This document shows, one piece after another, positions 34,502 through 43,265 of a stretch of DNA of 64,000 nt. The stretch is from Salinimicrobium sediminilitoris. Lineage in GTDB: Bacteria; Bacteroidota; Bacteroidia; Flavobacteriales; Flavobacteriaceae. Both the position numbers and the translations under genes were made by a program. Under the pieces are notes generated by a model. It was not told the DNA's origin. It searched no databases and saw nothing but the letters and a program-made list of their open reading frames with translations. Numbering within the stretch: the first letter of the stretch is position 1; every line of letters begins with the position of its first letter. The stretch lies in contig NZ_JAIVCC010000016.1 in the NCBI RefSeq assembly GCF_020866905.1, positions 186,001-250,000 on the forward strand, read 5' to 3'.

Positions 34502-35440
34502 ATGAAAGGACCTTTATTTTATTCAAAAATCTTACTCTTCGGAGAATATGGGATCATTAAAGATTCCAAAGGTTTATCTATTCCCTATAATTTCTATAAT
34601 GGGGCTTTAAAGGTTGATGAAAATCCATCTGAAGAAGCACAAAAATCTAATCAAAGTCTCAAAAGATTTGCAGATTATCTTGAGGAGCTGCAGGAGAAAA
34701 TGCCGGAGCTTGTCCAGTTCAATTTGAAAGAACTTAAGGCAGATATTGAAAAAGGTATGTATTTCGATTCCAGTATTCCACAAGGATATGGCGTTGGGAG
34801 CAGTGGTGCTTTAGTGGCTGCGATCTATGATGAGTATGCGGTAGAAAAGATCACGGTGCTGGAAAACCTTACCAGAGAGAAACTTTTAAAATTGAAAAAG
34901 ATCTTTGGGGAGATGGAGTCTTTCTTCCACGGAAAGTCCTCTGGACTGGATCCCTTGAACTCTTATTTAAGCATTCCAATTCTTATAAATTCAAAAGACA
35001 ACATAGAACCTGCCGGCATTCCGTCACAAACGCAGAACGGGAAAGGCGCGGTGTTTCTTCTCGACAGTGGGTCTGTTGGAGAGACTGCTCCCATGGTGAA
35101 TATTTTCATGGAGAATATGAAGCAGGAGCCTTTCAGAAAAATGCTGAAAGACCAGTTTGTAAAACATACCGATGCCTGTGTCGATGATTTCTTAAAAGGT
35201 GATGTAAAATCCCTTTTTGGGAATATGAAGAAGTTGTCTCATGTTGTGCTTGATAATTTTAAACCTATGATCCCTGCTCAATTTCATAAACTTTGGAAAA
35301 ACGGGATTGAGACCAACGACTATTATCTTAAGCTGTGTGGTTCCGGTGGGGGTGGATACATTCTCGGATTTACTGAAGATATTGAAAAAGCCAGAAAAGC
35401 ATTAAAGGATTACCGCCTGGAAGTAGTCTACAACTTCTAA
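34502..35440 (+). CDS. mvk: Mevalonate kinase (GHMP kinase)
   Basis: A 312-residue GHMP kinase phosphorylating mevalonate. Start motif KILLFGEYGIIKDSKGLSIPY, ATP loop IPQGYGVGSSGALVAA (about 94-109), catalytic Asp in HGKSSGLDPLNSYL and the third motif LCGSGGGGYILGF near the C-terminus. The length is normal. It precedes the UbiA-type gene by eight bases. Its own promoter lies upstream. Together with mvaD it supplies C5 isoprenoid units. Confidence 0.92.
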   Translation: MKGPLFYSKILLFGEYGIIKDSKGLSIPYNFYNGALKVDENPSEEAQKSNQSLKRFADYLEELQEKMPELVQFNLKELKADIEKGMYFDSSIPQGYGVGSSGALVAAIYDEYAVEKITVLENLTREKLLKLKKIFGEMESFFHGKSSGLDPLNSYLSIPILINSKDNIEPAGIPSQTQNGKGAVFLLDSGSVGETAPMVNIFMENMKQEPFRKMLKDQFVKHTDACVDDFLKGDVKSLFGNMKKLSHVVLDNFKPMIPAQFHKLWKNGIETNDYYLKLCGSGGGGYILGFTEDIEKARKALKDYRLEVVYNF

Positions 35441-35448
35441 AGCGATCC

Positions 35449-36354
35449 ATGGCTTCTATTTCCAAAAAGCGGCTTCTGCTTAAGATTCTCAGCTTTATTT
35501 CGGTCATTAGGGGCTACAATATCCTGGTGCTTGTCATTGCCCAGTATCTCACTTCTATATTCATCCTGGCACCCGATCATCCCATGGGGGAGGTGCTTTT
35601 TGATCCCAATTTATTTTTTATGGTGCTGGCTACGGCTTCTATTGTGGCTGCAGGATATATCATCAATAATTTTTACGACAGCGAGAAAGACCTGATCAAT
35701 CGGCCGCAAAAGACGATGCTCGACAGATTTGTAAGTCAGCGTACCAAGCTTTCTGTATATTTTATTCTTAACCTTGCCGGTATATTTTTTGCCAGCTACC
35801 TCTCTTTTAGGGCAGTATCTTTCTTTGCTATATATATTTTTGTGATCTGGTTTTATTCCCACCGTCTCAAAAAAATACTCTTTTTCAATAATTTGGTGGC
35901 CTCTGTAATTACTATTACCCCATTCTTTGCGGTTTTCCTGTATTACAAGAATTTTGATACCGTGATCCTGGTACACGCGGCCTTTTTGTACCTTATCATC
36001 CTCATGCGCGAACCTGTAAAGGACCTTGAGAATATGAAGGGCGACATAGCGCAGGGCTACAGGACCATTCCTATTGTTTATGGCGAGAATGCCAGTAAGA
36101 GCTTAATTACCGCACTTACTTTTCTATCTATGATCCCGGTTCATTTTCTCATTTTTCATTTTGAGATCGGGAAGATGTATTACTTTTTTTACGGGGCTTT
36201 GGTTGTGCAGGTAATTTTCCTGCTGGTGCTCTATTTCAGCAAAGCAAAATGGCAGTATGTATTGTTGCACAACCTGTTGAAATTTATCATTGTCGCAGGT
36301 GTTTTTAGTATCCTCCTAATTGATGTGGATGCATTGCTTAGCAGAGTGTTTTAA
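35449..36354 (+). CDS. UbiA-type prenyltransferase (geranylgeranylglycerol-phosphate type)
   Basis: A 301-residue integral membrane prenyltransferase with about eight helices. The two Mg-prenyl-diphosphate sites are NNFYDSEKDLINRP (near 72-85) and REPVKDLENMKGD (near 185-197). Close Flavobacteriaceae relatives are usually labelled geranylgeranylglycerol-phosphate geranylgeranyltransferase, an enzyme of archaeal-type ether lipid synthesis; a role in quinone or other isoprenoid tailoring is the alternative. It follows mevalonate kinase by eight bases, which ties it to isoprenoid supply. Confidence 0.85.
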   Translation: MASISKKRLLLKILSFISVIRGYNILVLVIAQYLTSIFILAPDHPMGEVLFDPNLFFMVLATASIVAAGYIINNFYDSEKDLINRPQKTMLDRFVSQRTKLSVYFILNLAGIFFASYLSFRAVSFFAIYIFVIWFYSHRLKKILFFNNLVASVITITPFFAVFLYYKNFDTVILVHAAFLYLIILMREPVKDLENMKGDIAQGYRTIPIVYGENASKSLITALTFLSMIPVHFLIFHFEIGKMYYFFYGALVVQVIFLLVLYFSKAKWQYVLLHNLLKFIIVAGVFSILLIDVDALLSRVF

Positions 36355-36861
36355 TTGAATATTTTAGAAGGTTTTCGAGTATAGAACCAGAAAATCTGAA
36401 ATAAAGGCCACAGATGCACAGATAATTTTTTATTTCTCCTGAGTGGTATATTAGGAGCTATAATGAAGTGACATTGTCATTTCGATGGAGCTTTTTCGCG
36501 ACTGAGAAATCTCATCATTATTACTCTAATATTAATAAAAAAAATGGGGCCTGCTTAGAGGGTTCGATGTTTTACACAAAGACCACTAAGCCAAAAAAAT
36601 GAAGAGCACGAAGAATTTTGTCTCAAATGGAATTTGGTGCTTGGGATTTTTTTCATTTTTTCCCGCAGATCACGCTGATCTTCGCAGATTCTTTAATTGA
36701 ATTTAAAATCCCTAATCACTAATCTCCAATTAACCTTTTTGGAATTTGGAACTTGGAACTTGGAATTTCATTTTTCATTCATCTTCAAATTTTCAAATCC
36801 CCACATCTTCAAATCTTGTATTGGATTTTGGTGCTTGCAATCGTATTGTTAAACAAACCAC
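36355..36861. repeat. Composite intergenic repeat block 6
   Basis: About 500 bases of non-coding modules: GGCCACAGATGCACAGAT, the reversed core TGTCATTTCGATGGAGC...GAGAAATCTCAT (about 36474-36516), AAGAGCACGAAGAATTTTG, a GGAATTTGGTGCTTGGGATT module, CGCAGATCACGCTGATCTTCGCAGATT, repeated GGAACTTGGAATTT units and AAATCTTCAAATTTTCAAATC. An open frame running from 36746 into the next gene is made of these units and is not part of the protein. Confidence 0.7.
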
Positions 36862-36869
36862 TATCTTTG
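36862..36869 (+). promoter_or_regulatory. -7 box of the pseudouridine synthase gene
   Basis: TATCTTTG matches TAnnTTTG exactly and lies 17 bases ahead of the chosen ATG at 36887. It supports that start over the longer upstream frame. Confidence 0.6.
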
Positions 36870-36886
36870 TACAAAATTATTTTAAT

Positions 36887-37792
36887 ATGAGTAGAAATGA
36901 CAGGTCATCCGGAAGCAGGGGAGACCGCTCTTCCAACAAAACGAGTAGCGGAAGACGGGGCGGTGCTGGCCGTTCCAAATCCCATTCCCGTGGGAATGCT
37001 CCGGTTAGCCGAGATGAAAAGGATCCTAAAAATATGTCCCGTGGCAATGCTCCTGTAAAAAAGAAGCAGGGTGCAGCCAAGAGTGAAGGAATAAGACTAA
37101 ATAAGTTTGTAGCAAACTCTGGAGTATGCTCCAGGAGAGATGCCGATATCTATATTGCAGCAGGAAGCGTGACAGTGAACGGGCAGGTGGTTACAGAAAT
37201 GGGCCATAAGGTGCAACTAAAGGACGAAGTGAAATTTGACGGCAGGCGTATCTATCCCGAGAAACCGGAGTATATCCTTCTCAACAAGCCAAAAGGGTTT
37301 TTCGTGACAGGAAGTCTTGATAACAAGAATAGAACTGTTATGGACCTTATTGCCGGGGCTTCAAAATCAAAACTTGATCCTGTTGGTAAACTTGAGACAC
37401 AATCGACAGGTTTACTGCTGTTTACCAATGATGGAACTATGGCAAAGAATCTTGCCAATCCTAAAAACGGAATTAGACAGATCTACCACATAGAGCTTGA
37501 TAAGGATCTTGCCTATGATGATCTACAAAAGATAAAAGAAGGTGTTAAGCTTGAAGATGGTATTGCTAAAGTTACAGAGGTAAGTTATGTAGAGAACAAA
37601 CCGAAGAGGGAGATAGGTCTTGAGATAAAAAGTACCAAACCCCACATTGTTCAGAGGATTTTCAAAAGTCTTGGATACGAAATTATGAAACTTGATCGTG
37701 TAGTTTATGGAGGGCTTACAAAAAAAGATCTCACACGCGGCCACTGGAGAGTATTAAGTAAACAGGAGGTGATCAACCTTTCGAATATTTAA
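36887..37792 (+). CDS. RsuA/RluB-type pseudouridine synthase with Glu at the catalytic position
   Basis: A 301-residue RNA-modifying enzyme. Residues 1-65 are basic and disordered (SRG/RGN repeats). An S4 RNA-binding domain follows (IRLNKFVANSGVCSRRDADIYI, about 68-125), then the pseudouridine synthase domain. The family motif is normally G-R-L-D-x-x-T-x-G-L-L-L; here it reads VGKLETQSTGLLLFTNDG with GAG (Glu, residue 170) where the universally conserved catalytic Asp is expected. The rest of the fold looks intact. Either an altered or inactive enzyme, or a lineage variant. The ATG at 36887 is set by the promoter. Confidence 0.85.
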   Translation: MSRNDRSSGSRGDRSSNKTSSGRRGGAGRSKSHSRGNAPVSRDEKDPKNMSRGNAPVKKKQGAAKSEGIRLNKFVANSGVCSRRDADIYIAAGSVTVNGQVVTEMGHKVQLKDEVKFDGRRIYPEKPEYILLNKPKGFFVTGSLDNKNRTVMDLIAGASKSKLDPVGKLETQSTGLLLFTNDGTMAKNLANPKNGIRQIYHIELDKDLAYDDLQKIKEGVKLEDGIAKVTEVSYVENKPKREIGLEIKSTKPHIVQRIFKSLGYEIMKLDRVVYGGLTKKDLTRGHWRVLSKQEVINLSNI

Positions 37793-37822
37793 TTTCACTC
37801 TGTAATAAAGCATAAAATTAAG

Positions 37823-37877
37823 GCCGGAAAGTTCTGAAAGGAGATATGAAAAAAATCCTTCAACTTTCCGGCTTTTT
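37823..37877 (+). terminator. Terminator after the pseudouridine synthase gene
   Basis: GCCGGAAAGTT (37823-37833) pairs perfectly with AACTTTCCGGC (37862-37872), followed by TTTTT. The 28-base loop contains a small inner AGGA/TCCT stem. Confidence 0.85.
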
Positions 37878-38054
37878 GATACATTTGCTTTAGCTTAGCA
37901 AATATGATGAAAGAAACACCACGGGCGCTACCCGGTTGGTTTATAGCATTTTCCCTCCCTGGCTATTTTCGCCTTAACAAACTTTTATCACCTTATTTTT
38001 TCAGCATTGGCTTATAATTTCTACTTTTTAACTTTAAACATTATTACGTAAAAA

Positions 38055-39452
38055 TTGAATACGAAGTACAGCGATTTAATCGACCAGACATATTATTTCC
38101 CCCAGGAAGAATTTAATGTTGAAGAAGGCGAACTGCAATTTCATGGCATTGATCTTATGGAACTTGTAAAAGAGTACGGTGCGCCTTTAAAGTTTACCTA
38201 CCTGCCTAAGATCTCGCAAAATATCAACAGAGCAAAAGATTGGTTTGCCGAAGCTTTAAGAAAGCATGATTATAAGGGTAGTTACAATTATTGCTATTGT
38301 ACAAAAAGCTCGCATTTTCAACATGTTCTTAATGAAGCTTTGAAGAATGATATCCATATAGAAACATCAGCTTCAGTAGATATCAATATTGTGGAGAACC
38401 TTAAAAAGAAAGGGAAGATTACCAATGACACTTATGTCATTTGTAACGGTTTTAAAAGGAACGGCTATATTGCCAATATTGCAAACCTTATTAACGGTGG
38501 TCACAAGAATTGTATTCCCATAATTGATAATTATGAAGAGATCGATCTGCTTTCCGAAGCTATTGATGGGAAATACAAGATTGGGATTAGAATTGCTTCT
38601 GAAGAGGAGCCAAAGTTTGAATTTTACACCTCCCGGTTGGGAATAGGTTATAAAAATATTGTTCCTTTCTTTAATAAACAGATCAAGGACAATGACCAGG
38701 TGGAGCTGAAGATGCTACACTTTTTCATTAATACCGGAATTCGTGATACTGCCTATTACTGGAATGAATTGCTAAAATGTCTCCGGGTTTATATTAATTT
38801 GAAGAAGATTTGCCCTTCCCTTGACAGTCTTAATATTGGTGGAGGTTTTCCCGTAAAAAACTCTCTTCATTTCGAATATGATTATAAGTATATGGTGGAG
38901 GAGATCGTAAACCAGATCAAGATCGCCTGTGATGAAGCCGAAGTGGATGTGCCGAACATATTTACAGAATTCGGATCCTTTACTGTAGGGGAAAGCGGTG
39001 GTGCTATTTATGAAATTCTATATCAGAAACAGCAGAATGACCGGGAGAAATGGAATATGATCAATTCATCTTTCATTACAACCCTGCCCGATACCTGGGC
39101 AATAAGCAAGAAATTTGTCATGCTGGCGGTGAACCGATGGAATGATGAGTATGAGCGGGTATTACTTGGCGGCCTCACTTGTGACAGTGATGACTATTAC
39201 AACTCCGAGCAGAATACTAACGCCATTTATTTACCTAAATACAAACGAGACAAGCCCCTGTACATTGGGTTTTTTAACACGGGAGCTTATCAGGATACCA
39301 TTGGCGGTTTTGGTGGGTTACAGCATTGCTTAATTCCGCAGCCAAAACAAATTTTAATTAACAGAGATAAAGACGGAAACCTTGAAACTACCTTATTCAG
39401 CGAGCAACAGGAGCCTCAGGACTTTCTAAAAATACTCGGTTACGAGAAATAA
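38055..39452 (+). CDS. speA: Arginine decarboxylase (fold III PLP, biosynthetic)
   Basis: A 465-residue PLP enzyme that converts arginine to agmatine. The PLP-lysine lies in NYCYCTKSSHFQHVL near residue 83, SLNIGGGFPVKNS is the phosphate-binding glycine stretch, and the C-terminal LGGLTCDSDD provides the active-site Cys-Asp-Ser. I accept the TTG at 38055 as start because the peptide after it (NTKYSDLIDQTY) matches the usual beginning of Flavobacteriaceae arginine decarboxylases and no ATG is close. First gene of a three-gene polyamine set with agmatinase and a DHS-like gene. Confidence 0.92.
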   Translation: MNTKYSDLIDQTYYFPQEEFNVEEGELQFHGIDLMELVKEYGAPLKFTYLPKISQNINRAKDWFAEALRKHDYKGSYNYCYCTKSSHFQHVLNEALKNDIHIETSASVDINIVENLKKKGKITNDTYVICNGFKRNGYIANIANLINGGHKNCIPIIDNYEEIDLLSEAIDGKYKIGIRIASEEEPKFEFYTSRLGIGYKNIVPFFNKQIKDNDQVELKMLHFFINTGIRDTAYYWNELLKCLRVYINLKKICPSLDSLNIGGGFPVKNSLHFEYDYKYMVEEIVNQIKIACDEAEVDVPNIFTEFGSFTVGESGGAIYEILYQKQQNDREKWNMINSSFITTLPDTWAISKKFVMLAVNRWNDEYERVLLGGLTCDSDDYYNSEQNTNAIYLPKYKRDKPLYIGFFNTGAYQDTIGGFGGLQHCLIPQPKQILINRDKDGNLETTLFSEQQEPQDFLKILGYEK

Positions 39453-39510
39453 TATTTTTATATTTTTAATCTATAGTTGAAGCAATTAGAACACACCAAT
39501 CGCTAATAAA

Positions 39511-40386
39511 ATGAACAAAAAGAATTACGCCGGCATTCCGGACAAGTATGCACGTTTAGATGACGCAAAAGTAGTTTTGATCCCGGTTCCCTATGATGGG
39601 ACAAGTACCTGGGGTAAGGGCGCCGATAAAGGTCCCGACGCTTTTCTTGAAGCTTCAGAAAATATGGAGCTTTTTGATATCGAAACCCGTACAGAAGTCT
39701 ATAAAAAAGGAGTCTATCTCGCACCACCGGTGACCGAGGATTCCTCTCCGGAAAAAATGGTGGAAGCGGTTCATAAGACCGTGAAAAACTATATCAAGCA
39801 GGACAAATTTGTTACCATTTTTGGCGGTGAACATTCAGTTTCTATTGGGACTATTCGTGCTTTTAATGAAAGCTTTGAAGATCTTACTGTTGTTCAAATT
39901 GATGCGCATGCAGATCTTCGTCCCGAGTATGAAGGTTCGACCTGTAACCATGCCTGCGCGGTACATGAAGCGAGTAAGAAGACTAACCTTCTCCAGGTAG
40001 GGATCCGTTCTATGGATGTTTCCGAACTGGATCATATGGACGAGAATCAGGTGTACTGGGCACATGATCTTTATGAAGACTGGATGGATGATGCGATTGG
40101 CCAAATGACACCTAACGTTTTCATTACCATCGATCTTGATGCTTTCGATCCTTCGATCCTTCCATCTACAGGTACGCCCGAGCCCGGCGGAATGTTCTGG
40201 TATGAGACACTGGAATTTTTAAAACTGATGTTCAAAAAGAAGAACGTGGTAGGGTTTGACATTGTAGAGCTTAATCCAAACGAGAATGAAAGATCATCAG
40301 ATTTTCTTGCGGCTAAACTTTACTATAAGATGTTGAGCTACAAATTCAAATATTTAAATCATAACGAAGACGAAGACGATGAGTAA
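39511..40386 (+). CDS. speB: Agmatinase
   Basis: A 291-residue ureohydrolase turning agmatine into putrescine and urea. The di-manganese site is fully present: GGEHSVS (His), DAHADLR (Asp/His/Asp) and TIDLDAFDPS (Asp/Asp). The ending is unusually acidic (NEDEDDE). It overlaps the DHS-like gene by eight bases, so the two are coupled. Confidence 0.95.
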   Translation: MNKKNYAGIPDKYARLDDAKVVLIPVPYDGTSTWGKGADKGPDAFLEASENMELFDIETRTEVYKKGVYLAPPVTEDSSPEKMVEAVHKTVKNYIKQDKFVTIFGGEHSVSIGTIRAFNESFEDLTVVQIDAHADLRPEYEGSTCNHACAVHEASKKTNLLQVGIRSMDVSELDHMDENQVYWAHDLYEDWMDDAIGQMTPNVFITIDLDAFDPSILPSTGTPEPGGMFWYETLEFLKLMFKKKNVVGFDIVELNPNENERSSDFLAAKLYYKMLSYKFKYLNHNEDEDDE

Positions 40387-41350
40387 AGGACCGGTTACGG
40401 AATTTATAGAAAAACATTTTAAACATTTTAACTCAGCGGCTCTTGTAGATGCCGCAAAAGGATATCAGGATCAGCTTGACAAGGGCAACAAAATGCTTGT
40501 TACCCTGGCAGGTGCGATGAGTACTGCCGAGATCGGAAAAAGTTTTGCTGAAATGATCCGTCAGGATAAGGTGCAGTTCATTTCCTGTACAGGTGCAAAC
40601 CTGGAAGAGGATGTGATGAACCTTGTGGCACATTCACATTATGAACGCGTGCCTCACTATCGGGATCTTACTGCCCAGGACGAGTGGGACCTGCTGGAGC
40701 GTGGTTTAAACAGGGTAACCGATACCTGTATTCCTGAAGAAGAAGCATTCCGAAGAATTCAGAAGCATATTGTAAAGATCTGGAAAGATGCTGAAGCTGC
40801 AGGGGAGAGATATTTCCCTCATGAATACATGTATAAGCTGTTGCTTAGTGGAGTGATGGAAGAATACTATGAGATCGATCTAAAAGATTCCTGGATGTAT
40901 GCCGCAGCCGAAAAGAACCTGCCAATGGTAGTTCCGGGCTGGGAAGACAGCACCATGGGGAACATTTTCGCTTCTTACGTTATGAAAGGTGAATTGAAGG
41001 CAAGCACCATGAAATCTGGAATAGAATATATGGGCTTTATCGCCGATTGGTATACCAAAAACACTGATAAAGGTGTTGGATTCTTCCAGATTGGAGGTGG
41101 TATAGCCGGTGATTTCCCTATTTGTGTTGTACCAATGTTATATCAGGATATGGAAATGCATGATATTCCTTTCTGGAGCTATTTCTGCCAGATATCAGAT
41201 TCTACAACCAGCTACGGAAGTTATTCGGGTGCTGTGCCTAATGAAAAGATTACCTGGGGGAAATTGGATAAAGATACTCCGAAGTTCGTAATAGAAAGTG
41301 ATGCTACTATTGTGGCACCGCTTGTGTTTGCTTATCTGCTTGGTTGGTAA
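40379..41350 (+). CDS. Deoxyhypusine-synthase-like protein
   Basis: A 323-residue NAD-dependent enzyme of the deoxyhypusine synthase fold. Glycine-rich NAD parts are VTLAGAMSTAEIGKS and FFQIGGGIAGDFP. The lysine that forms the covalent aminobutyl intermediate in DHS is conserved in NEKITWGKLDKD near residue 300. Bacteria lack eIF5A, and several bacterial DHS-like proteins act as homospermidine synthase or make other polyamines. Position directly after agmatinase, sharing an overlap, indicates that putrescine or agmatine is the likely aminobutyl acceptor. Confidence 0.92.
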   Translation: MSKGPVTEFIEKHFKHFNSAALVDAAKGYQDQLDKGNKMLVTLAGAMSTAEIGKSFAEMIRQDKVQFISCTGANLEEDVMNLVAHSHYERVPHYRDLTAQDEWDLLERGLNRVTDTCIPEEEAFRRIQKHIVKIWKDAEAAGERYFPHEYMYKLLLSGVMEEYYEIDLKDSWMYAAAEKNLPMVVPGWEDSTMGNIFASYVMKGELKASTMKSGIEYMGFIADWYTKNTDKGVGFFQIGGGIAGDFPICVVPMLYQDMEMHDIPFWSYFCQISDSTTSYGSYSGAVPNEKITWGKLDKDTPKFVIESDATIVAPLVFAYLLGW

Positions 41351-41378
41351 ACTCAAGATTAAAGAAAAATAAAGAACT

Positions 41379-41408
41379 CCGGAAGCAGCAATGTTTCCGG
41401 TTTTTTTT
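41379..41408 (+). terminator. Terminator after the polyamine operon
   Basis: CCGGAAGC (41379-41386) with GTTTCCGG (41393-41400), one G-T pair, followed by eight T. Ends the speA-speB-DHS message. Confidence 0.85.
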
Positions 41409-41494
41409 GTCCGCAGATTGCGCAGATTTTCACTGATTTTCTTCGTTACCTTCTTTTTAAGTCATTGTGAGCTTAGTGTGAAATTATCTCGTCT

Positions 41495-42850
41495 TCATCT
41501 GCGGGAATCTGTGAGATCAGCGGGAAACTTGCCTTTTTGATGTCTGAAAAGTTCGTAGGATACTACTCCGAATACAACGACGTATTCAAGTGCAATAAAC
41601 CACAAATTCTCCTTGTAATCGTGTTGCGAATATGCAAAATAGCTCAGCACAACCATTAAACTCCAAACCTGTACAAATTTATATCTGGTAAAAATCGAAA
41701 GTAGCAAGGGCGTTGCCAAATACCAGGGATGCACAGTAGTGGAAAGCATCAAATAAACAACACTGCCAAACATCATGCTTAGGATTAGCCCGTTTATCCT
41801 GAGATTTTGCTTAAGAGTTGACAAAGCCAGAATTAAAACAAATACAACAATCGCTATTGCCGGACCTGCATAAGCAATAATGTTATAGCCTTCAACCTGG
41901 TAACCTATCCACCTGATGAGGTAATAGAAGCTCGCATTAAACTCAAACTTTTGAAACCAGAGATTAATGCTGCTGAAGAAATTCTCCGAAAATGCTCCGG
42001 AAAGGAACGGTAGGAAAAACAACAAGAGTAAAGCTCCGGTGATTGAGTAATATAAGATTGCTTTTTTCCACCCCAGCCTTTTAAAAAGTAATGGAAGGAA
42101 CATTAGCGGTATTAATTTTACTGCAATAGAGCAGGAAAATAAGAGCGCGCTAAAAAGCCATTTTTGACGCTGCAGTAAATACAATCCTGCCAGGAGAAAA
42201 AACAGAATTACCCCTTCGAAATGTAAATTTCCGGTGAGTTCAATGATGATCAGCGGATTGAGCAGGTAAAAGAAGATATTGCTTTTAGGGAGGTTGAGAT
42301 TTTTAAGTAATTTTCTTCCAAAGTAGAAGATCCCGATATCGGCCGCAATGATGAAGACTCGCAGCCAGACCACAGATGCGAGGATACTTTTTCCGCCGAG
42401 AAAGGCAGCAAGAGCAAAGAAAAGCTGGTTGAGGGGTGGATAATTAGTTGGATTCCCGGCGCTAAGACTGCCCATTCCATCATAAAGTTCTTGTGCTCCC
42501 AAAAATGGTAAATTCCCGGCTGCGAAATATTCAGCCGGTGTCATCAAATAGGGATTGATCCCTTCCAGCAATAATCTGCCGTCCCAAATGAACCTGTAGA
42601 AGTCCTTGGACAAATTGGGAACGGCAAACAGAAACAGCAACCTAAAAATAACTGCTGCAGCTAAAAGTATTTTCAAATTGTACCTCTGCATTTGGAAGAA
42701 CTTCCAGCTCAGGAAAAAGAGAGCGAACCACAGGGTCAAAAGCTTGAGAAATTCGGTCCTCTCCAGGTCGTACGCGAAGGCAAAATAAAAGGCGCAGCAG
42801 CTAAGGAATATGAGAAAGGGGATCTTGTAGAGGAGTAGGAACTTTTTCAT
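41495..42850 (-). CDS. GT-C type polyprenol-linked glycosyltransferase (DUF2029-like)
   Basis: A 451-residue membrane protein with about eleven helices. The first loop has SKDFYRFIWDGRLLLEGINPYLMTP, a D-x-Y-R-x-x-W-D-G motif of GT-C mannosyl- or glucosyltransferases that use a polyprenyl-phosphate sugar, and NPTNYPPLNQLFFALA later supports the MptB/DUF2029-like group. It is the last gene on the arsenosugar-type strand, next to a GT2 of the DPM1 type that could make its polyprenyl-phosphate-sugar donor. The MazEF module separates the two sets. Confidence 0.85.
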   Translation of the reverse strand: MKKFLLLYKIPFLIFLSCCAFYFAFAYDLERTEFLKLLTLWFALFFLSWKFFQMQRYNLKILLAAAVIFRLLFLFAVPNLSKDFYRFIWDGRLLLEGINPYLMTPAEYFAAGNLPFLGAQELYDGMGSLSAGNPTNYPPLNQLFFALAAFLGGKSILASVVWLRVFIIAADIGIFYFGRKLLKNLNLPKSNIFFYLLNPLIIIELTGNLHFEGVILFFLLAGLYLLQRQKWLFSALLFSCSIAVKLIPLMFLPLLFKRLGWKKAILYYSITGALLLLFFLPFLSGAFSENFFSSINLWFQKFEFNASFYYLIRWIGYQVEGYNIIAYAGPAIAIVVFVLILALSTLKQNLRINGLILSMMFGSVVYLMLSTTVHPWYLATPLLLSIFTRYKFVQVWSLMVVLSYFAYSQHDYKENLWFIALEYVVVFGVVSYELFRHQKGKFPADLTDSRR

Positions 42851-42860
42851 GCTTCACTTC

Positions 42861-42914
42861 ATAAGACCTCACAATCCCGATATCCAATGGGATTGGAAAT
42901 CTGTGAGGTCTTAT
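42861..42914. repeat. REP-like palindrome, copy A
   Basis: ATAAGACCTCACA (42861-42873) pairs perfectly with TGTGAGGTCTTAT (42902-42914). The 28-base inner part holds CCAAT/ATTGG. Shares the GACCTCACA/TGTGAGGTC arms with copies B, C and D. Lies between the GT-C start and mazF. Confidence 0.85.
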
Positions 42915-42941
42915 TTACACCACTACTTCCTCTTTGTAACA

Positions 42942-43265
42942 TTAATCTACAAATGTTTCTTTCATCACCTCTTTGCATTTCTGTATTTCAGATTTGCTCA
43001 GAGAATCAAAAACTTTAATTATTCTCATTCTGTCAATGGTCCTGATCTGGTCAATTGCAATCATTCCTTTTTTATCATTCGTTTTAAGGGGAATTCTGGT
43101 TGGATACCTCTTGAGATTTGTTGTCATCGGCACGACCACAATAGTCCTCAAAAACTTATTCATTTCGTTAGGGGAGACAATTACACAAGGTCGTGTTTTT
43201 TTAATCTCACTTCCCACCGTTGGATCAAGGTTTACGAGAATAATTGAATATTGTTTCAGTTCCAT
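42942..43265 (-). CDS. mazF: MazF-family mRNA interferase toxin
   Basis: A 107-residue PemK/MazF-type endoribonuclease. The fold begins QYSIILVNLDPTVGSEIKKTRPCVIVSPNEMN, containing the G-x-E-x-x-K-x-R-P signature with the catalytic Arg. VVVPMTTNL is the second conserved strand with the usual Thr, and KGMIAIDQIRTIDRMRI the third. Its start overlaps the antitoxin stop by ten bases, as usual for TA pairs. Confidence 0.93.
   Translation of the reverse strand: MELKQYSIILVNLDPTVGSEIKKTRPCVIVSPNEMNKFLRTIVVVPMTTNLKRYPTRIPLKTNDKKGMIAIDQIRTIDRMRIIKVFDSLSKSEIQKCKEVMKETFVD

Noticed and set aside
36746..36886. N-terminal extension of the pseudouridine synthase
   Set aside because: It is translated from GGAACTTGGAATTT-type intergenic repeats and lies upstream of the -7 box at 36862; the real start is at 36887.
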